DNA of 64,000 nucleotides from NCBI GenBank assembly GCA_020543525.1, contig JAHYIO010000007.1:806001-870000 (forward strand), read 5' to 3'. Positions 1 to 12,633 of this stretch are shown piece by piece (positions within the stretch are counted from its first letter, which is position 1; the number at the start of each line of letters is the position of its first letter). Below the pieces are notes generated by a model. That model was not told where the DNA came from. It ran no database searches and worked only from the letters and a program-made list of their open reading frames with translations. The translations under genes and the position numbers were made by a program. This DNA comes from Coriolopsis trogii. Its lineage: Eukaryota > Basidiomycota > Agaricomycetes > Polyporales > Polyporaceae.

Positions 1-545
1 ACGTCGCAGAGAAGAAAGGCCGTGCGGCGTGGTGTTAGCCTCTTTACGGATGACATGGTGCGCTGTGGGTTGAGTCGTTGGACGAGGTAGAGAGCGTCGA
101 GGCTACTTGCGGGGACAAGGCCTGGGAGCTCGGGCCGGGTGCCGAGGACAGGGAGAACGTGATTGAGTACCGCGACCGATCGTGAGCTGGGTTAGCGGTG
201 TTTCGAGTGGACGTTGAGGGGAACGGGGAGGTCGTGTGCATGTCATTGTCATTGTCAGTTCACGGTCGCCGTCGTCCATCGTTGATGCCGACGGACGAGG
301 GGTTGCCACGTGGAGCCTATTATGGAAAGGGGGCTCGGCAATCCCCGTGGACATCTGGTGGGAGTATTTGCGAGGCTGGTCCGAGTTCGTTTCGCCCCCA
401 GCGTTGGCTTTGCCATCTCATCCTCCTCCGCCGTGTCCTGGCTCACTGCGAGTCTCTCGTGGTCCTGTCCTTCCTTTGACCCCACTCTCCGTAACGGACC
501 TGTCTCTCGTTTTGTAAAACCATCATAAACCCATACATCATTACC
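1..545. promoter_or_regulatory. Upstream region of the first gene
   Basis: No convincing gene is seen here. Short frames exist on both strands but none has a start, splice sites and coding composition together. The last 60 bases before the ATG at 546 are pyrimidine- and CAT-rich, as is common in fungal 5' leaders, so this is taken as promoter and 5' UTR of the Ser/Pro-rich coiled-coil gene. Confidence 0.35.
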
Positions 546-3500
546 ATGGACCACGCCTACGACTCTCTCACCCAGAACGGCGTCGACGCCGAACGGTCGA
601 GGGTGAGTTGCCGTCGCTTCGATGACCCTGGCATCCGGGGCACATTGACAAGATTGCGAGCCTCTGTTGCTCTCTGTGTACCTCTTCGGAGGTTGCGTTG
701 AGAATGGTGGCAGGCTACGCACTCCCCCTCCATTTACGTGCTCGGAACGTCTCAGCGGCTCCTGTTGTCGTCAGGAGAATTCGAGTTATTATGAGCACGA
801 CACTGGGCTTCCATGCATCTTCCCGGCGATAGAGCACTTGCGTCCCAGCTCTTGGACTGCAGGCTCCTACCGAGCACGTTTTGATGTGCCACCTTCAAAC
901 GTAAACTAACTTCACTCGCCAGATGAACTCTTTCTCATTTGGCAAACCATCGTCGCCCTCCGGCGCGAATCCCATCGCTCCCCCTCGTCATTCACGCTCC
1001 CATTCTCGCAACAGCTCAGTTTCTGTTCCCATGTCTCTACCTACTCCTGTCTCTACAACCACAGATGATTCTCCTCCCCCATCTCCTACCCGCAACTCTA
1101 TCACCGGAGCGAAGCGCAGCTCCCACCATCGTCGCCGCTCATCCGTGTCCACACGTCGTGAGTCTGCCGATTTGATGGGTGTTTCCCTCCCCAGTATCCC
1201 CGTTTCAAGCTCGGAAGACAACATCAATCTTGGGGACAAGGATTCCATCCGCCGTCGTGCGTTGATGGCGTTGGAGGGAAAGGATGCAGGTGGAAGCTTC
1301 TCTGTTGAGATTCCGGAGCTGGATACTCCTGAGGTGCCCAAGCGAAACTTTGATTTCCGTATGTCTTTCTTGCCATCCTCCCATGGTTGCCTATATTGAG
1401 GGGTCCTTTCAGCGTCCAAGCCATCTTTCCCTCCTGGGGTGGGAGCTGGGTACAGCGGAGGACTAAACACTCTCCTGAGTGGCAAGCGCGACTCTATTGG
1501 CAAATTCATGGCTGCCAGCTCTTCAAGCGAGGTGCTCGGTACCCTTGTCGAGGAGGAAGAGGAAGAGGAAGAAGATACCAAGGACACCATCTGTAGTCCT
1601 GTGCAAGAGATCCCTGCAGCCCCGTCAACGACCACGGTCTCTTTGCCTGCACCCGCTCGCCCGCGGCCTGCGAGCTTGAACTTGCGCCCTCTGTCTCTGA
1701 CGTTGAACACGTCTGTCGATGGTGAACTCCCTACGCCATCACCTTCCCCAAGTCCTCGCCCAGGACTTAGGTCATTGACTCTGCCTTCTTCGCAGGGTGG
1801 GCTAGCTAGTAACGCCGCGGTCAACAAACGTCAATCTTTGATCCTCACGTCTGCTGCGCCGGCCCGTCGTCCCTCCCTCAACCTGATGACTGACAATGCC
1901 ATGCCTCCTCAGCCAAGCAAGCGTAGCAGCATCTCTTACGTGACCAACGCAGAGGGCCAGATGGTATCGCTTGGTGGCCTTCCCACCCCAGACATGACGC
2001 CCACGTCCAGCACCATCGACCGGCGGCGTTCCACCTCTGTCTCGAGCTCGGGGAGCATGGATCTGGGCCAGCTCGGCATGCAACGCGGTCGCCCTCTTTC
2101 GATGAGCGAACAGCATTTTTTATTCCAGGCGCACGAGACCCTCGTTCAACGCATCACTGATCTCGAGCGCGCGCTTTCGCGCTCGTCATTGAGGTCGCGG
2201 CCTGTCTCGTGCGCATCTGATGTCTCCTCGTCCTCGGCCACGACCTCCGAGCCATCGGACGAGATGTTGCAGCTTATCGCCGATCTGAAGGCTGAACGTG
2301 ACGAGCTCAAGAGGGATGTGGATGGATGGCGTACCCGCGTCGCCGACCTCCAACGTCAGATCGACATCCACGCCAAGCGAGTCGAGGCAGAGCGTCGCGA
2401 TGCCTGGGTCGCTCGCCAGCGTGTCGGTCTGCTCGAAGTCGAGAAGTCCTCTCTCTCGAAGACGGTGGCGGAGAAGACGGCGGAGGCAGAGGAAGCGTAC
2501 GCACGCTACGAGGACGTCAGCCAAGGCCTTCGAGACTCGCAGGAACAAGCGTCACGTCTCCAAGCTGAATTAGAGCGCATGCGTGGAGTTGAGGACGAGT
2601 GCGCACGTCTCCGCGCCGACCTGATGCAAGAGAGGAGCCGGCGTGAGGACTTGGAAATACAGCTCGAGCACGCTGGGCTCCTCGATACCCCTCGCCCGTT
2701 CAACACCGGTATGCGCTCTATGCCCGCGGCGGTCACGCGAGCTGTCATTCATGCCAAGAGCCGCGGCCTCGGATTCCGCTCTATCGACTCCGAGAGTTCC
2801 TTCACCGATGTCGAGTCCGTCGACGACAACCACCGCCCGGAGTTGAAGGCTGTTCAAGAGGTTGACGAGGAATCCGATGTGACCGACGACGACGATGACG
2901 AACTTTCACGGTACGAAGACGAGGAGGACGGCGATGACGAGTACACCTTCCCTACGTCCTCGTCCTACGGGTCGGTGATGGAGCACGCGCGTTCTGCGAC
3001 TCCTCGCCTTTCTACGGACTCTGCGGACTCTGCAGATACCGCGCCGTCCCTGGTCATCAGTCGGTCGTCGTCCGTGTCGCCTTCGCCTCTCCCGTCCCCC
3101 ATGGAACCGACCCACGCACGCCACAACTCGCTCTCGAAGGCGTGGACGTTCCCGTCCGGTCCTGCGGCAGTTCCCATTTCTCCTCGCGCCAATGAGATCG
3201 ATCGCTTCTTTGGTTGCTTGGAGGACGTCGACGACTCGCCTCCCATGGATTCGAAGTTGCACTCTGTGGAGAGCAACAAGAACATCTTTGCCCAGGCTCT
3301 TGCGGAGTGCGATGACGACCTGCCGCCGTTTGTGATCCCTTCGGACGTCGGCGAGGTTGTGCTCTCTCCTGAGATGGAGTCACCGCAGCGCACCCTTGAC
3401 ATCGTCGTCGAGGAGGAGGAAGAGGAGGAGGAACAAGAGGAGGAAGAACAAGAGGAAGACACTCACAATGAGTCTTACGATCACGACGAGGAGTTTATCG

Positions 3501-4577
3501 GGGAGGAGGATGAAGGCGGGATCAAGTTCATCTTCAACCCACCGCCCTCTTACTTTATGGACAGCGATGCAGACACGACCACCCCAGATCTTTCCATGAC
3601 CGCCTCTACGCCTGAATCGGTCAATAAGTCAGGTCACGTCTTTGAGCCCATCGACGAAGACGAGGACGACTCCAGTTTCACCTTCCCTCAACTCAGGTCC
3701 CAGCGTTGCAGTCCTGCTCCCTCTGGTATTCCTCGTCTGCGGACGTCTTCGCCGTCGGCGCTTCCCCAGCCGGTGCTCACCTCGACGCCTCCAAAGTTCG
3801 CTTCTCCCATCCCCCTTCGTATCAACACATCTCCGTCCTCCTTCTCGACGCCGCCTCCCAAACGCGCCGTCACTGCCCCTACCTTTATCCCTCAGCCCCG
3901 TATGTCCTCGCCCGCCAGCGCTTCCAAGGTTGCGACGTTCATCCCCCAGCCGCAGCGCGCTTACACTGTCCCGAGGCCAAGTGCGATCCCAGTCATGACC
4001 CCCCCTGCTTCCAGTAGGCTTCCCTACAGCCCTCATTTGTCGAGTATGTGAATGTCTAATCTCACAGTGCGTTCTGCTGTTCACAGCCGACGCGGTTTCT
4101 AGGTCCAGTTCCGTCACGCCCCGCCCCGTTGCGGCTCCGGACGTGAAGAGTCCGCCGGATCCCGCTCAGGCTCAGCTGTCCCCTCCTTTCGCGTCCGCGT
4201 ACTCGCCGTCCCTCCCCTCGCTCATGTCTCCCACGCTCGCTGCACGATTGTCGTTCCAGGCGCTCACGAACTACATCCCTGTTCCGTCGCTGTTGTGGTC
4301 TCCGCGCTCTGGTGGTGGATGTTTCGACTCGAGTGCGAGCGATTCGTCTGTCTCTGGTTCAGGCTCACCCGACCATGCACGATCGTTGTCGACGTTTGTG
4401 AACGCGAGTGCTGTAGCGAAGCCGGGGACGCCGAGGGAGCGGACGTATGTTCCCAAGGAGAGGCAGCTCGAAAAACTTAGGCTCAGGATGGAAGAAGAAC
4501 GGAAGAGGGGTCGCGCTACTGTTGGTCTCGGTGTTGAAGTTGAGGAGAAGTCGCAAACAGGGGTGTTGGATATCTAA
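546..4577 (+). CDS. Large Ser/Pro-rich coiled-coil protein, function unknown
   Basis: Four exons fit one frame: 546-602, 923-1358, 1413-4043 and 4087-4577, giving 1204 residues. Exon 1 rests on an ATG in good context and a 320-base intron ending CTAAC..CAG; if that exon is untranslated, the start is the ATG at 923 (1185 residues). The protein is mostly low-complexity Ser/Pro/Thr sequence. A Glu/Arg/Leu-rich stretch at about residues 397-585, beginning just before ETLVQRITDLERAL, looks like a coiled coil. Polyacidic runs lie near residues 209, 700 and 830. No catalytic motif or membrane segment is seen. The composition suggests a scaffold or cytoskeleton-associated protein, but that is inference; the family is not recognised. 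Confidence 0.8.
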
Positions 4578-6312
4578 GTTATTGGGTACGTTCCGTGTGC
4601 TTATCGCTGTCGTCGCCGTCGAAGCTCATGCGATTTTCGCCAGCGCTTCCCCTCCCGCCGCATGTCTCGTCCTGATTACCTCGCCTTGTCTCGCCCCATG
4701 GACTGAGCTCGCTTTGTCGCTGTGTTCCCCGTCTCCCGTAACCATTATGACGCCCTTCTCCATTAAACTGAACGTTTTCTGTCCCAGATCCTCCATCCCA
4801 TTATCGCCTCGCATCCTCCTCAACCCCTTACCCCCACACGGACTCCTCTGTATCCCCATCCGATCTTCCCTCACCCGATGCCACCACTCCCCCTGTGCTT
4901 CTATCCCGCCCAGAGTCTGTTTTTCGTTCACTGTGCCATACGTACGAATCCCTAGAGCCTGCGGCTCTTTCTGGCCCCCCGTCCCGTGTCTGCCTTACCC
5001 CCTCCAAGCAGTCGGTCGCGTTGTTCGCTTGCGAATGCAGAGGGGGGAGTCTGCTGCACAGGTATGTGGCCGGGCCCTGTATCATTACCTTCTTTATTCG
5101 TCTTCTTGTTTCCGATCGCAAACCCGTCCGTACCTATGGCCCGGTTCTATAAGCTTAGCCCTCAGCCATACGTATCGAGGTACCCCGACGTATACGTATA
5201 CATATATGACGCACACGATGCAGACACACGCTCGCTGCTCGAGGGCTCCCTCTCTCGCGCTCTCCTGTGGGCTGTGTTGCGAACGACGCGATGTGACGCG
5301 TGCTGAGCACGGTTATGCCCCCCACTTTTGTCTGTCTCTCTCCCTCGTCTCTGATAATCTCGGTATGCGTGTCTGTGAATGATCCATGTTTTCTTGCTAT
5401 CGACGCGTATGTGGTCAGCGGGATGCAGAACGTTGGCCCGAATCATGCTTCGAGTGTACGCTGTTCGGGTGTGCTCTTGGAACGCTTTCCTTCGACGTCA
5501 CCATGGGGCACTTATATGGTTTGGAAGAATGATCTCATTGCCGAGAAGCCTGGGGCCCTTGTTGGTGACGCCAGGAACAAACGCGCAGGCTTAAACCACA
5601 CTACGGTGCAGGTGACTTGACTGCATAGTGCTCTCAGGGCCATGATTCGGCATGACATAAGTTTGCTGCCTCCAACCACTTACACAGCGTGATCTTGCGA
5701 TCGTATGGGAGGCCGTTTGTCCGCGGGTTTTGGTCAGCGGTCACAGTTGTTACGGGAAGGTAAGATCTTCGCTGAGATTGGGGCACCGCTTAGTACTTCC
5801 TCGTTCAGAGTTCGAGCTGAATATTGTTGTGGGTGGAACCTATAGTATGATACCAATCCAGCATCACTACTATCAGGAGGGTCCTCTACACGGCTTTCCC
5901 TACGATCCGGTTGGGAATCGAGGGCGGGCGAGCAATGTCATGACAGTACGAGGGTAGTAGCCAATGATTGTCACGTCCGGCAATGATACACCAAGAAAGA
6001 TCGATTTTGTTATTTATGCGATGACTATGAGTACATCAGAACGTTCAACACTATATACACTATTGGAGTACTAAGCCAAGAGGGAAGGCCCGTAGCCAAC
6101 GTGGTATAGATACACATTTATGAGTGAGATAGACTATGGTGCAAGCTTCACCAATCAAGAAAGGCGTATCGTATGATGTATGAATATGTAGCGGACGAAG
6201 CCTTGACCAATCAGATAAACATAGACGATTTGAAGTCACAACAAGAAGAACCAAGAAGTGCGAGGGGAGAGATACGTCGACAACAACCACGAAGTTCCAG
6301 AACACACTCACG
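4578..6312. other. Stretch without a supported gene
   Basis: Pyrimidine-rich sequence follows the coiled-coil gene, presumably its 3' UTR and spacer. One Ser/Pro-rich open frame (4788-5061) is flanked by a CAG acceptor-like and a GTATGTGG donor-like site, but no start or stop could be joined to it. From about 5600 the sequence is more AT-rich and nothing is recognised. Confidence 0.4.
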
Positions 6313-6923
6313 TCAACCTCTCTCTGCGATCTTGCGCTGCAGGAACTCTACCACAGCGAGCACCGCAAAGTACCGCCTGCGAAGTGCAACCATCATGTTC
6401 TGGTGCGGAACAGTAGTCAACGTCGGGTATACAGGTACAGCGCGTCGACGGAGGGGGCTTACCACAAACGCGACGGCGACCCTGATGGTTGCTGGCGTGG
6501 GCCTGTCTGCCAGCCCATTGCCTGAGCTCAGAGACGCGTTCGACGCGTATTCTTGGTCAGCAAACGCGTCGGCGCCGTCTGAACAGAGTGCATGGACGAT
6601 GTTCGAAGGCTCTACCTGTGATGGAGAGGGTAGTGAGTAAGTCGGGTGTTGATCAAGTCCAGACACGCGTGGTCGCGACTTGGGAGCTAACGCATATGGC
6701 ATGGTATGCGGCAGCCTCACGAACACCGTGGCCATCCAATGCCAAAGTGCAGGAGGGCATAGACATGCCAGACGAATGGAGAGGATGTGACAGAGGATGT
6801 CAGACGTACCACTGAGAGGGCGTGCTCTTTGGTCGTACGCGTGTACGGGTGGTATCGGAGCCTGTGCGTAGAGCGATACGAGGGCAGACGCGAACTGTCG
6901 CTGGCAACACGATGGACACTCAT
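6313..6923 (-). CDS. Small hypothetical protein, paralog of the gene at 10.3 kb
   Basis: Minus-strand model: exon 6810-6923 with the ATG at 6923, exon 6463-6615, and exon 6313-6399, all phase 0 (about 117 residues). A further middle exon may lie between 6616 and 6809, because that gap is long for this genome; one candidate is a 48-base in-frame piece. Exon 1 contains RLPSYRSTHRLRYHPYTR, which shares 12 of 18 positions with exon 1 of the minus-strand gene at 10268-10854. Both genes also have a GTACGT donor at the end of exon 1 and a short basic last exon starting [DN]-M-x-V. The shared architecture argues that both are real. No known domain is recognised. A simpler reading is one frame from an ATG at 6735. 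Confidence 0.5.
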
Positions 6924-8832
6924 TGGGAGGGGGAAAGGTATGTGTTGGGATCGAGGTTAGTTACGGACAGAATTATAGAAAGTCTACTGCAGGGAGTATC
7001 TCGAACGAGGAGTATACACCCGTATGTGAGGACGACTCTGAAGAGGGAGGGCACGGGGTAAAACTTCGAGACCAGGAGGAGGCCATTTATGGGCCTGACA
7101 GAGGAAAATAGTGGAAGGAGAAGGGCGGGAACGCGGAGACGCACGGCTCGTTTTGCAGATCTTCCTTCCTCCTTCAACGACTGACCATCAGTGGCAGTCG
7201 CCGATTTCGCCTCCGCGTTGACTGTTCCTGTCCCGCTCCCTCGTATTCCGATGAGGGAGAACAATCCCTCATTCGCTGCGCCACCTTCTTGTCGCTTTGC
7301 TGACCATATGAAAAGCAGGCAAGTGTGGAAAGTGAGAAGGTGCTGATTTAGTGGCGACATTTGATATGCTCATCACGATAGCGGAGAACACGGAGGAGTG
7401 AGAGGCCAAGTCTGTCATGAGAGCAGCGGAGAGTGGTCTTCGGGTGATGGAAGAGAAGAACGAGGAGCAAAATCTTTAGTAGATGGGAACAAGGGTTGGT
7501 GGCTAGATCTGACTGAGGGCGAGTCCCGCTTGCTCACAGGCGCATCGGGGCCGAACCGCAGCATACAATATCCAACGGTATGCATGATTCAGCGGTTGCT
7601 TCTTTCTCTCCTTCTCTCACTAGGCTAATATTTGGTTTGCAGATGGTACAGAGGGTCTTCCACCATCAGGAAACACTAGCCTTTGGTGTTGTGCAGGCGT
7701 TCATATATGTTCAGGTTGCACAGTCATCACATGTCACGTGTGACTGTAACAAGACATGGTACGTTACACCCATCCTCCTCCCAACCAACGTTCCAGACGC
7801 GAGTGAGCGAAAATGACGGGTGCTCGATGCATGTCTCTTCGGACTTCTCATGGTCCCTGCCATGAAAGCAATCATTCTTGTATGATAGGTGAGGAAAATA
7901 TCGTGGAGAGTGACTGGGATTACCATTTATGGCAATCTCGTATCAGAATCTACGATATTTTCTCTACCATAGTATGGCCTGACATGACATACTCGAAGAG
8001 CTATGTTGCGCAGTCTCTGTACGCACGGCTGCCCCCTTGTGCTGCGCTAAAGTCACTCTGGATGCCCAATTTGCACAGACACTGGTAACACAGCGCGCTG
8101 CGCCAGTTGGGGGCTGCTTCGAATCCGGTCCACACAGCGCACGGTGTGCATCAGTGCGTGGAAGGGTGAAATGTGGAAATCATGATGTTGCTGTCTTCCA
8201 TTCGCAACAATCTATTCGGGGACGGGGCACAATGACATACCAAGTATGATAACCAAAAACCCTCAGTCTCAGGGGACGGAGTTTCTCGCTATCTTCTCAC
8301 CCTAGTGGGGATGGTACGAGGCCTTGAGGAGGCTGAACATACGCCGCCGTAGACCGACTGTCCCATGGATGACAATTCGACACATGCTGTCTTAGAGTAT
8401 GCTGTAGTCATGTCTGTAGGCTTTCCGGCAGCCCTGAACCGTATGCTGGACAGTGATCTTGACCATGTGTTCCGACAACTTGAAGTCTGCTGTCCGACAA
8501 CTTGAGGCGCTCTTCAGCGAAATATCTTGGCGGAAAGTAGTGCAGATAATCGCCGGCTGAGCGATCCAGCATTTGAAGGAGAAGTTGTCAGATTCACGGT
8601 CAGAGTGCAGCGTATCGGTGAGTTCTGATGGAGGGTATAGAAGAAAGGGAGAATTGCATTTCGAGCTTGCGCGCTATGGGCTCAACGAATCTGCCACAAG
8701 CGTCCCACCGATATGGATCCCCCTTCTTTTGTTCACATTGCCAAGTCGAGCTCAGGCATCGTCACGCTTCTCTACTCCATTCAGGCCTCCGCAGATCATC
8801 TACAGTAACTCATAACTCGCACTCATTCTATT
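6924..8832. other. Stretch without a supported gene
   Basis: Several short frames occur, for example on the minus strand at 6920-7360, but none joins into a model. AT content is higher than in neighbouring genes. The minus-strand promoter of the small gene ending at 6923 must lie at the left edge. Confidence 0.35.
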
Positions 8833-9981
8833 ATGTCCTCTCAGATTCTACGCAATCTCGGATCCTTCTGCAGTCGATTCCACTTCGCCGGTCACGAGCA
8901 GTCGCAATCGTATCCGTCCACATTGTCGTCCTCCTCTGATATGTCGCCGAGAGTCATCGGCGCGCAATGTACGACTCGCATGCGGCGGCCTACGGTATTA
9001 GGTGTGCTCAGCTGCTGAGGTGCACCGTCTCAACTATGTTTAATGACTGATCAACCTCTCGGTTCTCACTCGTCTAACCAATGGGATAGCAGAACAGTAC
9101 GTATCGTCTGGAACAACCTAGCTACTTACCTCCCGAACTCCACTTCTGCCTTCGCACGCGAAACCGAACGGGGCACAGTCTCTCAGTGAGGCATCGAGTC
9201 TCCGGGAGTCCTTGGAATCAGGTCGACGCCTTCGTGTCAAAATAGCAAAGTGAGTATCCCTTCATTGCCACTGTCCTGGTATATTTTTCGTGGCCAAACC
9301 ACAGCCGACTCAATGCAGGGTGTCCAGGAGCGGGTGCTCCGAGTCTTACCAAGGCGCACCTACAGTGACAGCATCTTGAATCGCTCACACGTCATTACCA
9401 TCCACGGTGGGAGGTCAAACCATGCGGAGGTTATACGATCGGTTGGCGCCTCCACATTGAAGTACGTCCGACTCATTTACTTGCGCCTTATCTGATTGAC
9501 TATAATATAGAGTCCGACCGCACTTCTCACCTCATGATTCCCTTCAGCCTCCACACCATTCTCGATTCATCTTTGCGAGCCAGTCTCTGGACGGGTTCGG
9601 ACGTGGCCGCTCAGGAGGTTATGTCGCCTTCGGTTACGAATGGAAGTCCACCCTCTCCCAGTCCATTCGCCCAAAGCGTCGGTCCGCGCTCGTAATCCGG
9701 AACCTACGTATCGCCAAATGTCGAGTAACCGTCCCACGCAGAAGGCTGCGAGCAGCCCCGGATCGATGACCAACTCAAAACTGTATTTCGCCGTCTTCCA
9801 TCTTGCGCGCCCGAATGTTGTGGCCGGAGTACAGCAGGACCCACAAGACCCTTTTTGCCAAGATACGTATTGCCAGGACGACGGATGCGTCAAATTAATC
9901 AGAGAGAGACCTTTCGGGCAGGTTGCGTTAGCTGGCAGGATCGCCGAGGGTATCCATGACGCGGCAACACGCAAACGGTAA
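8833..9981 (+). CDS. Possible multi-exon gene, model unresolved
   Basis: Exon-like pieces on the plus strand are bounded by good splice sites. An ATG at 8833 opens a Ser-rich frame with a GTACGACT donor near 8970. A piece ends at AAA|GTGAGT (about 9250). Another lies between TGCAG and AA|GTACGT (about 9319-9461). A last frame runs to a stop at 9981 across a 51-base GTAATC..GCAG intron near 9690. More than one combination keeps an open frame, and one ends early with a TGA near 9377. The translation matches nothing recognised. This is reported as a transcribed-looking locus, not a firm protein. Confidence 0.3.
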
Positions 9982-10267
9982 CGTAGGCAATGACCTTTGA
10001 CATTAGACGGAGTGGTAGGGTTGGAAGAGTCAAGACTATGGTAGGAGCGGGGACGATGGCAGAGGGACGAGGTAGTGTTGTATGTATGTACGAAACCGAC
10101 GACAGATACACTATGCTACAGAGCGCGATACCAAGACACCAAGAAATACAACAGCATTATATACAATTACATTCGCGAGCTCTGCAAGATTGATGCAAGA
10201 AATGGGCACCACACGATGGCTTGCTTTGTGCTTGGGGCCGGGGGGATCGAGAGTGGGCCCCGAGATC

Positions 10268-10854
10268 CTACTCGGCTTTGGCAGCGCGCGCGCCGGGTTG
10301 CCCGTCGCGTTCGTCAGATCGTATCGTGAGCCGGCGAACGATCATGTCCTGAAAGCGTTAATCCCATGGCGTGAGCTGTCAAGCGGACACGATGACGACG
10401 AGAAGCTCACAGCGAGGATGTCGACCACCTTCCTTCTGTTCGCATCGATCTGAGAGTTTCCTTCTTCCTGCTCGGGTGGATCCAGCTCGATGCTTGAGAT
10501 GTCGTCATCAGGAAGGGACTGGCCTGCGCGAGAAGTCGTGGGACGCTGCGGGATCAGAGTCGAGGATCTCAATGAGATACATGCCCGCAAATGCGTTACA
10601 GAGGACTCACCAAACGCGGCGCTGGAGGCAGATGCATACCGAGGGACCCAAGCGCCGACCCCGAACTCTGTGACGTGGTATGTATACTCGCAAGAGGTTC
10701 TCGAAGGTTGATGAAGCGTTCAAAAACGTACCTGGCGCGCTTGTTGTGCGCGCGCATTCGGACGCGTCACCCTCGCGTACGGATGATACCGGCCCAAATG
10801 CGAGTGGCGGTACGTAGGAAGTCGATATTTGTCGGCAGCGGATTGGTTAGACAT
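10268..10854 (-). CDS. Small hypothetical protein, paralog of the gene at 6.3 kb
   Basis: Four phase-0 exons: 10854-10732, 10667-10611, 10545-10411 and 10348-10268, giving 131 residues. Introns are 64, 65 and 62 bases with GTACGT, GTGAGT and GTGAGC donors. Exon 1 holds RLPTYRHSHLGRYHPYAR, close to the matching exon of the gene at 6313-6923. The middle is acidic (SLPDDDISSIELDPPEQEE) and the last exon is short and basic (DMIVRRL). If intron 3 is retained, the frame ends at 10342 instead (127 residues). There is no signal peptide or membrane segment. The family is unknown to me. It could be DNA-binding or structural; nothing in the sequence decides. Confidence 0.55.
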
Positions 10855-12633
10855 GACGAGCGAGACGATGCGAGCAGTGATGGCAACAAGTTCAATTGTA
10901 TTGATGTTTTCGAGGACTTGAACGAGGGTATACGGACAGCAGGTAGTATGGAAGGAAGTATAAAGTCAATGTAGTAGGGCGTGGGGACCACAGCTCCCCT
11001 TGAGGGATGGGGAGCAGTGGACGGGAGGAAGAAGACGAACGACAAATTTGTGGGCACGCCCCGGTACATAAAGTGTGCGACATAAGGCAAAAACACCATC
11101 CAGCAGCATAGGCGCGGCTTGCCAATGAACCGACGCACTCACGCTGCTAGGCTTCAGCTATGCCACCAACGATCCTTGCCATTATCTGGCTCCCGTCTTG
11201 CATACTGCCAGTACAAGACTGGATGATTAACACTATGCGGTCACCACACAACCATACGGACAAACAATATCATGCGAGGACTAGGAAGGGTGAGTTTGCC
11301 AAACCTTCAGACCCAAGCCATCATGCAAATGCTGCCTGCGAATCGACGCCATGGATGGAAGGTAGCCTCACGGGCTACAATCAGCACGGTGTATGCCCCT
11401 CTCAGCATCAAAGATTTGACAAGATGTGGCTTGAAGCCCATGTCGCCGCTCACGGCAGGCTGTCTACTGGGCTACATACTCCCGGAATCGTGCATGAGCT
11501 TCCTGAAGTAGGGCCCAGCAGCTGCTCCACGGTACCACAGCCGGAGAGTTTCCCTTCATGCAGCCTTTCAAGTGCACCATGCCTCCAACGCGTCCTCCAC
11601 AGATGGGTCAGCCTGCGGTCTCTCGAACTAGGAAGGGTATCCGAGTCACATCGTGTGACGTAACGGCGCTTATAGGCACTAACCAGGCGCGACGTAACGG
11701 TACGTCTCTCCAACCATCCTTCCACGCAAACATATCTGGTTCGCTGAAACAGCGTCCGTCTGCCTCAACTCTAGCAATGTCTGCAACATATTGTGTGCAA
11801 CAAGAAGCTTCAAGATCAAGCCCATCAAGACTGAGCGATGCGCTCACCAAGATGAACGTGCCTCGAGTCCTCAAGCGGAAAGTGGGACAGCATCTGAATA
11901 TGCAAGATGTACAGAGAGAAAACGGAAAGCAGAGAGCAGTGTGCTTCAAGAGGAAGAATGCTTCAAGAAATGTGATCACGAAGAGATCACTTACCAAGGA
12001 ATGTCGATGCGTCAAGGGAACGGGATTGGATCCCATACAAGACATAAGTCCTTGCGTGCACCAACGCTGTTCATCGGAGAGTAGTGGGTCCATGGATATT
12101 CGTCTTCATTGAGTAACCGAGAGTCGGAGAGATCAACACGACTGGCCAGCTATAGTTGGCTGGCCAGTGGTGTTGGTGTTGACGGTTCCATTGGTCATCC
12201 CCTGGGGAGACTATGTCGGTTTGGGCGGAAGAAGGTATTGAGGGCAGTCCTGAGTTTTGCAGAGAGTCGTCGTTGTGGATGTGCAACCATGCATGGCTGT
12301 CGCCGCTTTTTCCAGCCGCAAATCGTCGCTGATGGTCCTGAGAGGCAACTTCGCGTCGTCGCCCGTGCCAAACTTCCAACAACAGCCCCAGATAGAGAGA
12401 GAATGAATCGGAAGCGGGCAGACTGACGCAAAGAGTGAAGAGGACGACTGCATGTGGACGATGAGGTCAAGGGACAAACGTTGCAATTGTGGCGTTCCGC
12501 CTTCGGTCGAACTCGCGCGTAATCGCACCCCCAAGTCGATTCGGCTCCGCTGCCCCATCTCCTCCACCCATGGTCCTCAACACGCTCTGGTCCATCCTCT
12601 CGCCATCGTCGTTGGCCCCGCCTCCCCCCGTCA
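10855..12633. other. Stretch without a firm gene
   Basis: The left edge is the upstream region of the small minus-strand gene. On the plus strand, open frames of 167 and 184 codons (11160-11663, 11558-12112) overlap in different frames, and a Lys/Glu-rich frame lies at about 11790-12000; they may be parts of an unresolved gene. The 10-mer GACGTAACGG occurs twice near 11660 and 11690. A strong hairpin is listed separately. Confidence 0.35.
12134..12175. repeat. Long inverted repeat (hairpin)
   Basis: The arms CAACAC-G-ACTGGCCAGC and GCTGGCCAGT-G-GTGTTG are complementary over 16 of 17 positions, with one G/G mismatch and an 8-base loop (TATAGTTG). It lies outside any supported gene. It could form a stem in RNA or a cruciform, or be a recombination relic. 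It is not followed by a T-run, so it does not look like a Pol III terminator. Confidence 0.7.

Noticed and set aside
988..1827. 279-codon open frame antisense to the coiled-coil gene
   Set aside because: It mirrors a Ser/Pro-rich coding exon on the other strand; such composition gives long antisense frames. There are no independent splice sites or homology.
4447..5382. 311-codon open frame running past the end of the coiled-coil gene
   Set aside because: It begins out of frame within the last exon and continues through pyrimidine-rich 3' sequence. It has no domain, and a better exon-like frame exists at 4788-5061.
9567..9974. 135-codon minus-strand frame
   Set aside because: It lies opposite plus-strand exon-like pieces with better splice sites and reads as a shadow.
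11608..12093. 161-codon minus-strand frame
   Set aside because: Hydrophobic, composition-driven, and antisense to plus-strand frames. No start context or splice support.
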